Of a stretch of 64,000 nt of DNA, positions 25,503 to 37,053 are shown piece by piece (positions within the stretch are counted from its first letter, which is position 1; every line of letters begins with the position of its first letter). Under the pieces are notes generated by a model. That model was not told the DNA's origin. It saw only the letters and a program-made list of their open reading frames with translations, and ran no database searches. Made by a program: the position numbers and the translations under genes. Location: contig NW_023365789.1 in NCBI RefSeq assembly GCF_000003815.2, positions 479,344-543,343 of the forward strand. Reading direction: 5' to 3'. Source of the stretch: Branchiostoma floridae. Lineage: Eukaryota > Chordata > Leptocardii > Amphioxiformes > Branchiostomatidae.

Positions 25503-25590
25503 CTACGATGGTGATGAGATGCGTCTCGTATTGATATACAAGGATTGATAGAGTAGAAAAACTAGCCTCTGGCCACACAGCCACAGTGCA
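25503..25590 (-). other. Candidate 5' non-coding exon of gene A
   Basis: A donor (CGTAG|GTTTGT) at 25501-25502 is conserved in gene B, and the TATGCAG acceptor before the LRR exon would complete an intron of about 285 bases. The frame across the junction is open but has no ATG before an upstream in-frame stop, so this exon is probably 5' UTR. The upstream limit and transcription start are unknown. Confidence 0.35.
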
Positions 25591-25847
25591 TAAAACATGA
25601 CCATCGTGCAGTCAAATATATTTAACTTTGCTATTTGGTCAATATTTATCTGTATGCTGTTTTACAACTCATTCAATGAGACTATTTCAATTCTGTAGCC
25701 CATGACGAGGTTACTTGATTGTGCTGGTACAAAGATAACGCCGTTCTGGGAGGCGGACTCGGCCTTAAGCCAGCCGACTTGCGCACTTACCAAACTTTAT
25801 TTACTGACAACACAATGTAGCCATAAAGAGAACGTTATCACACTTCT

Positions 25848-25891
25848 TGACCTTTGAACTCCAGTGGGAGGTGGCGCCAGGTACAATGTAC
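25848..25891 (-). promoter_or_regulatory. Conserved upstream block of gene A (DR1-like motif plus GTAC dyad)
   Basis: On the gene strand it reads GTACATTGTACC, then a CCACCTCCCACTGG core, then AGTTCAAAGGTCA (25848-25860). The last motif is an excellent match to the DR1 consensus bound by HNF4 or RXR heterodimers; GTACATTGTAC is a near-perfect dyad. It lies about 640 bases upstream of the LRR start codon. The same block occurs upstream of B, C (twice) and, degraded, D. Regulatory function is inferred from recurrence and position only. Confidence 0.45.
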
Positions 25892-28589
25892 ATGACAAAT
25901 ATACTGACTTACAACAAATATACTTACTTATTTACTCTGAAGCATACTTTGGAGAAGTTTTGTTTACTCCGGAGCAACACATATAGCTACTCCAAAGCAA
26001 TGATTCACTTCATATACATACAGATGGTATATTTTCGTACGTACATGAAACCCCAGTGGTTTTTACCTTATAATATTCTGCAATAGAAATAAAAGATACG
26101 ATACGGTGCCAGTGCCTCCGCAAGGTATTTATATGTTATTGTTTATCTTTACTTTCTATACTTTCTTTTTATGTGCAAATAAATAAAATAACAAATAAAA
26201 CACCACACAAGGTTGTTACCCCATGTACACTGCATATTAGAGCCTTTTGAGGTTTTTAAGGTTGTTTGAGATCGTTTGAGGTGTTTAGGCAGACAAACAA
26301 TTAAGTAGGGTTTCACAGGCGAATCTGAACGGGTGCGGCCATGCTTGGCAATGTACACAAAGCATACATTTTCCACGTGTTGTTAACTCTAGACTGCAAT
26401 ACAATGGTCATGTTACTCAGTTAACAGACTTAGGCTGGCCTACACAGACACGGCGGTGTAAGGTTACCCTGGGATTGTTCAGGTAAACACATACTATCGC
26501 TGATATTGCAGTCGCAAAATGCATTTAAAGGTATTTCTTAATCCCCGTATAGCTGCCATTATATGTCAGTGTCTGTCGCCAGGTATGACAAAGAATTAGG
26601 ACTACAAACAGACACATGGATGAATTTGAAAAGCGTCTTTATCTAGTTTTGACCCAGAAAGGTCATGTGTGGCACCGCCCACAAGGCACACGTCGTCTAT
26701 TTGAATGGCTGATAGCTCCAAATGACAACTAAATAACACTACAATCTTACATAAGAACGACATGTTGAGATGCAACGGTACACATTTACAGTGATTATAG
26801 TGTCAATATAGTACTAGAAATACCAGTCAAAACTCATAGTACTAATTGATATGTTTTAACCCTGCTTAGCTTTCACTGACATACAGTTGTCAGGTATACT
26901 GTGTTTTTTATCAACAGCAGTGTGCGTCAAGCACACACTGCTTACAACTAAAAATCTTAACCAGACCACTCATGCATGGTGATCCCATAAACCATTCATG
27001 TATGTCATGTCATGCTGTTGACTCTAGACTGCAATACAATGGGGTTCCGCCACTCAGTTTACCGAGTTTGACTGACCTGTCGACATACGGCGGTGGAAGT
27101 TAGCCTCCTTCGCAGACTCTAGTTAGCGGGGATGGCTTTTTATGGGCGCTGATTTTCAATGTTGACTTAATAACTTCTCTAATACCGGGAAAGGGAGTTT
27201 GCCTAGAATTGTAGTTTGCTTTGGAAGGCATTTTCTGCCCCGTCGCTACAGAGCAAAACTTCCCTCCACGGCTAGGTGCAAAGTTACACTGTGATTGTTC
27301 TCTAAACATTGCAACACCGAAGATTTTTTGATCTACTTTGTGTTCATTAAACAGCGGTGTTTGTCAAGTGGAATGTTGTAGAAGCAGTAATTACACACGC
27401 TCAGGGAAACAGGCATGTCTTTTCTGGAGCAAGGCCCCCAAATCACGGGACGTGACGGTGTTACATCTACTGATTTTATTTATATTAGAGTTACTCTGGT
27501 TCCTACGTGAATGCTGGTACAAGGTTTATTACAATTCGGAGCAGCTCAGTGTGTTTCGTATCCATGCAGATGTCCTTAGCTAGCAGTGTTTTTTGCGATA
27601 TATCATTCTATTCACAAGCTGGGTGAAACTGAGGAGTCGCCGTGTCTCTTCGGAAGGCTTTGACAAGTTGGACGTTTTCTTTAAAAAATAAACACAATGT
27701 ACCTTTGTACATTTTGTTAAAGTTGTGTCGGTATACAGCTAGCTTAATGTAGTTATGGGTTGAGCTGAGCTCTCAAAGTCATGGCAGAATACAACAGGAC
27801 TAGCCAGGAACTGCCTATATTTGTTATGATTATTGCTGTACCCTGTTTGAATGGCTTTAGTACAGTTACGTAATGCGATAAGGAGCCTAATAGCCGTAGT
27901 GTTTCTCAAAATCGGTTCGTTGGCGTTCAATCGTGCTGCGATGGTGAAATTATCATCAAGTATTATTTGTTACGTTGCCTAAAAAACTACCCCCTTACCG
28001 CCGTCTTGTGATGCCCGAAAATTCTAGTCTGACTATCGTTAATGTAGAGAGAGCAGGAGCGTATATATTAACTAGTTGGTTTAAAAACTGTCATCTGCGC
28101 TAGATAAATACATAATTGTTTGCTATACTGTTCAGAAAGCAACGTGACATACCTGTATACTCTTGGTCGCGTTCGTCCTTAGTCTAGGTCGTGTTCGTCC
28201 TCACTTTAAGCAGCAACCTGTTACAAAGCGCCGCCGTTCAGCAGGTGGGTTGTTTATCCAAAATACCTACATAAAAGACAGGGTTATGCTAGGTGACCCC
28301 AAGGTCATCAGCCCCAGCAGGCACAAATGATGTTTGTAATAGGATCATTTTGGTAACTTTCTGTACACATGGCTACCCGTTCTATATTTAGTACGAACAG
28401 AAAGGCAAAATTACCGCATTTTCAAATATGAAGGAAAAAGTGACGCAGGTGAAACGATTTCCGGGTAAAGAATGTAGAGAAAATAGACGGTGTGTTGTTT
28501 TGGTCTAACTGTCATGGCGGACAGGCATCAATGTCACAGTCCGTGTTACCTGTGAGGCCCGGGTAACAATAGGCCATGAATAAAGCCTG

Positions 28590-29236
28590 GGGTTGTGTGG
28601 CATAACTGCAGGGTGTTAAGTCCAGAACCCAGAAGGCCTGGGTTCAAATCATGTCATGCTACCAATCTTGTGCCCTTGTGCTTTGGTACTTTCCACGAGT
28701 TTTAGCCTTGCCGCCGGCAAGGCTTTACGCCAGCTTTCTTCCATGGATCCATGGATGGACGGACCTGTTAACCCAGCCCTTCCGAAGCCCCTTCCAAAGG
28801 CCCTTCTATCCTTGCCGAGTTTTATGGCTTAGTTAGACGATGGTACATTCCAGGCGAGTATTAAAACGCTCTTCTAGACGCATGTTACTGTATGTGGTCC
28901 AGCGTAATAAATCTACGCTTTAACTCACCATGTTTATATAAATATATATCACAAATTGCATCAGAAGGAACTTAGTTTGTAATAAAAAATAATGCATATT
29001 CATTGTGGGTCAAAAAGTTTTACAAAACCTGTTTAATGTGCCAATAATTCATCTGACATAAATTATGATAATGAGGGGGGAGGGGGACGACATGTGGAAC
29101 TCGGGATTTTTAAGCGTAGAATCTAGTCTTACTTACCAAAATAACATAAAATACGCGGCAAGGCACAGCTTTTTAAAAAAGATTTCTTGTTTTCATTCCA
29201 CCTTGTTGTAAAAATGGGTATCTGACTTCGTTCGGG

Positions 29237-29240
<4 letters not shown>
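28590..29240 (+). mobile_element. Same degenerate SINE in unit 1, split by a ~480-bp insertion
   Basis: The head (28590-28705) and end (about 29188-29240) match the contiguous copy at 44850-45025. The intervening ~480 bases are absent there and open with a near-palindrome AGCCTTGCCGCCGGCAAGGC. The insert's class is unrecognised. Confidence 0.5.
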
Positions 29241-29280
<40 letters not shown>

Positions 29281-31863
29281 GTGTGTGTGTGTGTAAACAT
29301 TATTTAGTTTTTTGAATGACGGGTAAAGATCTATTGGCAACGCTGTGATCTCCAAACTACACTACAACACATTTTTGTAGAAATAGGACATTACAGATTT
29401 ACTTCTGCACTGAAGTGGTAAACATTATGTTATTCGGTGAAATTTATTATGTTATTTGTTTCAAATCCACATAGCGTTCCAATTAAATGCAGTGTTTGCT
29501 GTTCACACACTTGAGTAGAATTGAAAAGTTTTCAACTAAAGCATGTCCAGTCAGGCTTGACAACGCCAACAAGGTCCTTTGTCTAATAGTAGCGTTGTCA
29601 AATAGACCGCATACATGTACATGTATATAAAATGCTGGCAATCAAGTCGCGGTTTACAGACTAGCGCTGGCCTGTTGCGAGAGTACAATGTTACACTGGG
29701 ATTGTTGACATTGCAACACTAAAGATTCTATGTCCATTGCATAGCTGTGTTTGTGGAAGCTTGCACAAAACAAGAGAAATTGAAAAGTTTTGAACCAGGC
29801 CAGTCACACCAGGTGACGCTCACAAAGCACACTCTGTCGCTACGTGACGTCATCAACCATGAACTACGAGAATGAAGAGAAACCGACTTTACTCACAGTT
29901 TTCACGCTTGGCTGTCGGAAGAGATGCGGCAGTAGAAGAAACTCTGTGACTCTGCCGGTGCCAGTGCTCTGACATTATTCAAAGCTAGAACTAAACCTTA
30001 ACGGAGCTAATGGCCTGTCCAATCCATACATTGTCCATTGTTGAACGCATGCGCTTTACCCAACGTAAGAAAGTTGACGTAAGAAAGGTGAGAGATAATG
30101 GTGAAGCTGCCCATCTGCTGAGAGTTTACGTTGTAATTTTAGTTGACAAGATATAGGTGAACATTTCGTCCTAAGGAACATGTATATTTATGATCTAGTT
30201 GTAGTGTTCTAGAGATTACGCATATGTGTGTATAGTGAGCTTTCTAAAAGAAATGTACTTCATTCTCTATTAATCATTCATTATTAATCTGAGGATGTTG
30301 CATTATACCTACCCACCTACCTAGTCCCTTGACCTCCTGGTCGTTGGGGGGTTTGGGGGGGGGGGTTCTAGGTAGACATGAAGATGTAGAGTTGTCTCCA
30401 GGCCCGTCTTAACGCAACATTAAGGTGTCGATAACCCCCTAGTCTCGTAGAGTCTGCTAACAAGGCTAGTTTCTGACCTACTGGTCAGTACGTGTAAAAG
30501 GGGTAAAGGTGGGTTCACACGTGCGTATAGGGTCATGTCTGTATGGGGTCCGTTTGGAGGTCTTGGCCTCTACCAGGCTTCAGATGTCGAGGAGTATGGT
30601 TTGCGAACCATGTAACTCGTTTGTCATGTTATCTGTCTATATTTGTCCAACTTCTACTACTTTTCCAACGACCTTTGGAGCCTGATAGAAGCAAAGACTC
30701 CCATACGGACCTCACACGCAAGTGTGAACTCACCCCTTATAATCTGCGGTAGTTGAGCAGACCTATCAGAGCTGGCTTTACGTAGCTTAAACAGGACTGG
30801 TGTGTTACGCCTGGGGGCAGTTTACTTGTTATATCACACGAAGTTTGCCTGAGTGTTTTAAGTTCATCTTAGAGATTTGAATACTTGGCCATAAAACGCT
30901 CTCACCAGTTGACGTTTTGAACTAATTTTATTTCACCGCACCACAAGAGTAAGAAACAAAATGCCTATAACCACTAAGAAAGAATAAACCTATTTATGCT
31001 GCAGATAGTACATCTGACATCATTGTGTCATGATGTCATTGAGCGAATCACAAAGTTGTTGCATTATTTTACTGCCATCAAAACACTACTGACTGTGTTA
31101 ATCATCGGTAATACAAAACCAACTTAAACTGTTTACAGCATATAGATTCCGAAACATGAAAAACAACTACTGTTCATGTTGCATAATGTATGTGTACCTA
31201 TCTCTCGAATTGTTCAAATGCAAATATGATATCTGCAGAATACTAACCGCAAGCAATACTAGACTTACACCATCCGTAGAACACTAATTTTGCAGAATGC
31301 TTATCGCAAGAAATACTTAAATTCAACACCACACCCTTACTTATTTTATTGATTAAATGAAGAAACAAAACAAAACATCCATCTAACACTTGAGTAACAA
31401 TGCAGTAAAATATTTTCACCAGGATGTTGGAAGTCCACTTACATTTTGTAAATAGTTACGCTTGCATTTCTACTTAACTCTCAATTAACCCATTAAGATA
31501 TGGAAGGCGAGTAAGAGGTAAAGTTCTTTTGACACCACAATTTTTTTTGCCAGTTTCCGTCATGTAAATCATAGCACAAGTTTCCGAAACGTTATGTCAA
31601 AAGAACTTGACCATCAACTGACTTACCAAATTGGACAAGCTAATGATGCAAGTAAGTAATGAAGCAATTGTATTAGTATGTAAAATGTTACTTCTCAAAC
31701 TGCTTTTCTCTGCTCTCTTGTGTCAGGCTTTCCTTCACAAGTTGAGGAGTTACAATCTTGCCTATGTTATTCAAATACCCGCTGCCTTAACTTCTACAAG
31801 ACACCTTGGTACATCAAATGTACATCAATGTTCTATGGATGAACATCGCTTGCTCCACATCGC

Positions 31864-31950
31864 TAGCCTCTACCAGGCTCATTGGTTCGGTGGTCTAATT
31901 GTCGAAATTGGACAAATAGACCACCGAACCACGGAGCCTGGTAGAGGCTA
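31864..31950. mobile_element. 87-bp foldback element with 9-bp target duplication
   Basis: Inverted repeats start TAGCCTCTACCAGGCTC; the two arms fold almost completely. The flanks are perfect 9-bp direct repeats CCACATCGC (31855-31863, 31951-31959). A 9-bp duplication is compatible with Mutator-like or hAT-like families. The duplicate locus at 47636 keeps the left arm but has lost the right one. Confidence 0.78.
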
Positions 31951-32246
31951 CCACATCGCTATGTAATACGTATGGGACTAAAATCAATGATCTAATGGTA
32001 TAATGATATGATTTAAAAAGTTAGATGAGAGCAAAATACTAGTATAGCAAGTCACAATAAACTACAAACAATTTCATTTCATCACACTAGTCCTGCCAAT
32101 AAACCACTAAACCTATTTTACAAACCAGAATTAGATGTCGAGGAAGATGCAAATAATATCTCAGTAGTGTCTTTCTCATGCTCACATCGATGTCAAGTTA
32201 TCAACACCACCTTACACGTTACTGATATGAATGATGAAAGCCTATT

Positions 32247-32429
32247 AGTCCATGGGCCAGGACCCGAAATTGACGATATTTGTACGACTGAAAGGGACCA
32301 GAGCTATCATGCATTTTTTGAATCTGCAATAACCAAAGTTTATTTTAATCCATGAAAGCAAGCTTTAAAAAATCCATAGTAGCTCTGGTCCCTTTCGGTG
32401 GTACAAAAAACCGTCCTGGTCCATGGACT
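32247..32429. mobile_element. Foldback element, 183 bp
   Basis: Inverted arms include TAGTCCATGG(G/A)CCAGGAC at the ends and GAAAGGGACCAGAGCT further in. It is absent from the corresponding position of the duplicate unit near 47.7 kb, so it is either an insertion after duplication or a loss in unit 2. Confidence 0.6.
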
Positions 32430-32711
32430 ACATGAGCTCATGGCTCATTACAGGAACAGAAAGGCCAAAAGTCAGGTCAAGTATTTGGCAGCTTTAAAGC
32501 CGAATTATCATCATACCACTGTACCACTGTTCGCAGATAAAGTTGACGTTTTAACAACCACAAGACTAGATCTCAACTAAACCAAACTAGCATATATTAA
32601 CTATTGAAAAGGCATACTAATCATTATGGCTCTAAATTAGAATCAATTACAGTATCAGAGAAGTCGTCATGATACGTCAGTTGACAAGTTCCTGTGATTA
32701 GTAGAACATTG

Positions 32712-32850
32712 AATGTTTAATCAGAATGATCACCAAGCTGTTGTTTTAAAACAACAGCTTGGTGATGATTCTGATCAAACATTAGGTAAACATCAAATAA
32801 AGATCCCAACGATAGTATTGAACAGATGTGCTACTATTGTTGGGATCTTT
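32712..32850. repeat. Two adjacent hairpins, one a perfect 38-bp palindrome
   Basis: 32729-32766 is a perfect palindrome (ATCACCAAGCTGTTGTTTT and its complement) with a further imperfect outer arm to 32712-32783. Next to it 32799-32850 forms a second hairpin with AAAGATCCCAAC arms. The duplicate copy is at 47972-48044 and 48059-48122, where the first palindrome is degraded but the second has longer arms. Confidence 0.8.
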
Positions 32851-33499
32851 ACTTGACTTGATACATTACAGTTAAACTGTCCTCCAACTCAAGAATTTGT
32901 ACTCAGTCTTCGTCAGCTCTCTGACCCGGTTGCTCTGGACTTCCGACAACCCTTGACTCATTGCTGACGTCAAGTGTCCAGAGCGATTGGGTCAGACAGC
33001 TGATGATTCTGTCGAAAATTACAATAAGAACAACTTATCTTCTCCATAACCATACTTATACTTACATGGCTTAACATAATGCTCAATTACTGTTACAGTA
33101 GCAGAGAAGTCACCACGATGGACACGTTCTCGTACATGACAGTCGTCTGCATTGTTACTTCTTGCTGGCTGCAGCCTGTAATGAAAATAGAAAAGAAATC
33201 TCAACTCCAAACTAATAATGCGCAAAGAGCTACGGGACAAGTGTGACTCATGAAAATGGACTTAATGCTAGTGTTAATGGTACAACGAATCTACCAGTCC
33301 GATGCTAGTTTTGTTGATTCTGTCGCTTTGTTGGCCACCTGTAAGGTTACTGCATTATTTCATGATGTATTACAGAGTCTAGAACTGTTTTTTATCATAG
33401 AGTAAGAACTGACTCACAAAGTTTCAAATCATTTTAGACAGCAAGGTACATAAAGGTGCCAAGAAATTTGTCAAATTTATTATGAATATACAAAATGAC

Positions 33500-36400
33500 C
33501 TTCATCTTCACCACAGTGCTGATGGCCTGTAGAATCTCCTGCTGACTAAATCTGTTGGTCAGATGATGGAGCTTGTCAGCACAGTCTAAACGGGAAAGAG
33601 AAGCATCTTACGGGGTTGTCTGGCAAAGAATAATGTTCATAGTTCCCAGTGTCTTTTTATGAGGTCTGTTGCAAATACAGCTAAAGATTTAAACTGCTGA
33701 CATATCAATATACACAATGGGCGAACAACTAGTTATAGCCATTTGCATTGTTAAAAACGATGATTAAATGGACAGTTGGTTACAATTTACTTCAAGCTTA
33801 GTTTTCCATAATCAAAGGGACGTTTTTTTTCAAAATTTTGTTTGCATAAAAGCTCAGAATAGACCATTCAAACAAGGTACGACATGGAGCTATCCTCACC
33901 TTGGAATGATGGTCTGTTTTCCGGGTTCTGGCTCCAACATGTCTGCATCAGTTCGCTCACTGACGTCACGTCCTCCCGGTCTGTGGGGATCAGGGTCAGG
34001 TCAGGTCGTTGACCCATGTTGACCAATACGGTGATCAAGGTCGAATTGGCAGCATCTGATAATGTAAATAGATAAAAACCGTTAACAAAAAACATTCCAA
34101 AGAATACTAATGGATACTAATTTCATCCCAAAGGATACTAAAGGATACTTATTTTATGTATTCTGTATGTCCTATGTTGCAATTAGCCCTCGGACAAGAA
34201 CTTGCAAATAAACTTTCAACTAATGTACCAAAGATACATGCTGTAACACCAAACAAAATCATGAACTCAACTCACGTGCATATGGCTGCCTTCTAGTGAC
34301 AATCTCCCACAGCAGCACACCAAAGCTGAAAACAAATGACATGTTCATCAAACATCCAGATAAAAAAAACAAGTAGGGGAGTGACTGTATGAAGACATTT
34401 GATTTAAAAAGTCACATCACAGTTGTGAAGCATTAAACGGTGCCTTTCCAGCACTAAAATTTGCTGTTAATTGGTGAATATATCAGGTTTTGTTGACAAA
34501 ATATTTGGTTACCTATAAATGACATTTTCCTGATTGAACGAGAAAAACTAGTTGCAAGATTACATCTTAAGTATACTTGTTGCTCTTTTGGACGATGAAA
34601 AGCAAAGAAACTTATTACACTAATGGTTGATTAAGTACCTGTAGACATCAAACTTAGTGTTGGGAACGAGGTTGATGTCAGCAAAGAATTCCGGCGGCGC
34701 ATGCGTGATTGTGCTACCTGTTGGACTTGTTCCGGTGACAACACGAGACTCGGCCTTCCACTTAGACAGGCCAAAGTCTGAAATCTAGCTATGGGCATCA
34801 AAAACATTTCTTAGCATTCTCGGTGAAGCAGTGCGTTTATTATAATGTTTATTGTAAGTTCTTGCCCGAGGGCGAATTGCAGGTACAAACAACATGTATA
34901 ACAAGGAAAATACAAATACAAAGGTGCTAGGAACTACATTCTATGACTATGCTGTGCTACTGAAGTGTACTTTATACTGGTTTTGTTGGGTTTGACTTCT
35001 TCTTTTTAGGCAGTGGAAGACGAATTTACCCACTTCTTTTATAATGTGTGAGTTCTTTGATTTTAATAGTAAGATTGATTTCTCATATTGTCAGGAATGG
35101 TTAGAAAGTAAGCGTGTATTTTGGATACACTCATAAATAGTTGGTTTCTTATATCATCATAAAAAGAACAATTAGAGATAAAATGACTCTCGTCTTCCAC
35201 AGCATTTGAGGGGCAATATGTACAAATCCTCTCAGACACAGGTAGTTTCATATATCTCCCCTTTTCTACTTCCAGGGGGTGGGCACTAATTCTAATCTTA
35301 CAGGTAGCGGAACGTTGCTCAAAGTCACAAAGTTCGAGATATTTCTCTATACAATATTCGGTTTTACATTTTCTGTAAAATCTAAGTTTGCCAGTATCGG
35401 CAGACAGATTATGGAAGAAAGTTTGAATATACATATCTAAAAACCTTGTCCTTAAACGATTGCATATATGTTGAGGATCATAGTTAGTGCTATCAACATA
35501 TAATAAGTATGAGTAGCCACAGTGATCGAAGATCTCCTTAACTCGCTGTAATAATGTCCGTCGACGACTATAACTTATTTTTTATTACTCCAGATGGAGA
35601 AAAAAAGATTAGATAGTCTAACCTAACATACCACATGGAAATTTATTGAGTATTGTTCCAGATAAAATAACAGTTGTGCTTGTTGCAACATAGGCAAAAA
35701 ATATGCTGTAAAAAGTGTAAGCCGTACCTTCACATGGAAGTCTCCATCCAATAGCACGTTCTCTGCCTTCAGATCACAGTGGAGAATCTGTGGGTTCTGG
35801 CAGTGCAGGAAAGTCATCCCCAGGGAGATCTCGTGCGCCATTCTCCACCTCAGGGCCCAGGGCACGTCCACATCCCGCAGCAACCCGGCCAGAGAGCCGT
35901 TCTCCATGTAGGGCATCACGATGGCGAAGTTTGGGTCCAGACAGACCCCCAGCAGACTGATGACGTGGTCCGAATTGCTGGCCAGCTTCAGTTTCCTTGC
36001 TTCAGAATACAGCAGCTCTTGCTCGCTTACAGGGTATAAGATTATTGGAGGACACGTTAATGTGGCGAAATTTAATATAGAAATTATATATAAATGAAAA
36101 TAAATATAAATGAAAATAACTTTATTGTACAACAATTGTACAAGGTACAAAGTATGGCATCTAGTTATTCTATAGCTTATAAATCAAATTTTGCACTCAA
36201 CAAAACACAACATAGAATTCCAATTCACTCTGCAGTCTGCACTTCAACTCGATATATTAATATAATTGTTTAATGTTGCCCTTATTTTACACATTGCAAG
36301 CCATCTGATGCAGTGTAGATGGTAGCGTCAAAAATACCTACTTATGAATAGTGCTTACAGGCCAAAAAGACAAAACATTACCTTCCTGTGATTTGGTGAG

Positions 36401-37053
36401 TCAGCAACCGTTTGACAGCCACATGTCGTCTCCAGTCCAGATGATAGGCCTTCTCTACAGCGGCGAACCCCCCACGGCCGAGGAAGGACTTTTCCGGAAA
36501 GTTGAGGTGTTCAAACTCGATGATAGGAAGCTTCTTGTCAACCGTCACGCTCGGGTATCTGTCGGAAAATATGATGTATCGTACATATATGAAAGGTAGC
36601 ATTAGCAAGGCGAACTGAGATGAAGCCAATGTGCCAATGTGATGGTTTTCGATTCGTTATACATTTGCATTCATTTGTCGGTAATGTGTTTTAGGTCATG
36701 AAATAAAAACGTGACGCATTCACAGGACAATGTGTGTGGTCAACGGAAGAAAGGCAATGCACATAGCAGAAACAGCCCTTTTGGGATCTTTGAACAACAA
36801 CATTATGTTTGTGAAGTTGCGGAAAAGGCGTCACCTTATATTCTAATATGTCGTATTAGACTGCGCAAATTTAGTGAGCGCGATCAGAAACAGCCTGCTA
36901 TTCAAAGGAGAGTACGTTTACAACAAAAGACAGCTTGTATACTGGAGTATGATGAAGGCAAGCCGTACGTACTCACCTCCTCTGCACCTCACCCGGAAGC
37001 TGGCCTCCCACTGCTCCGCTTTCTTCTGACTCATGGCCTCTTCGAGTCGGGCT
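33500..37053 (-). CDS. Gene B kinase exons: RIPK/TKL-like non-RD kinase
   Basis: Linker exon 37053-36977, then kinase exons 36558-36382, 36025-35728, 34784-34639, 34325-34276, 34055-33900 and C-terminal exon 33585-33500. Motifs: [79 protein letters not shown] and [13 protein letters not shown]. Catalytic residues are intact; HCD replaces HRD. The acceptor of the DFG exon reads GCTAG with a weak pyrimidine tract and lies in the intron that received a retrotransposon fragment, so splicing efficiency there is worth checking. Confidence 0.86.

Larger units (their letters stand above)
25591..33499. other. Intergenic region between A and B (duplicated with 41.8-49.1 kb)
   Basis: Contains the upstream block of gene A, long stretches matching unit 2, (GT)n at about 29238-29294 and the foldback elements listed. 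ORFs here, such as the one near 27739-27930, are shared with unit 2 but look no better conserved than surrounding DNA. Confidence 0.6.

Noticed and set aside
27739-27930. Small ORF conserved at 44005-44214
   Set aside because: Both lie in the recent tandem duplication, so similarity is expected without coding function; no domain or start evidence.
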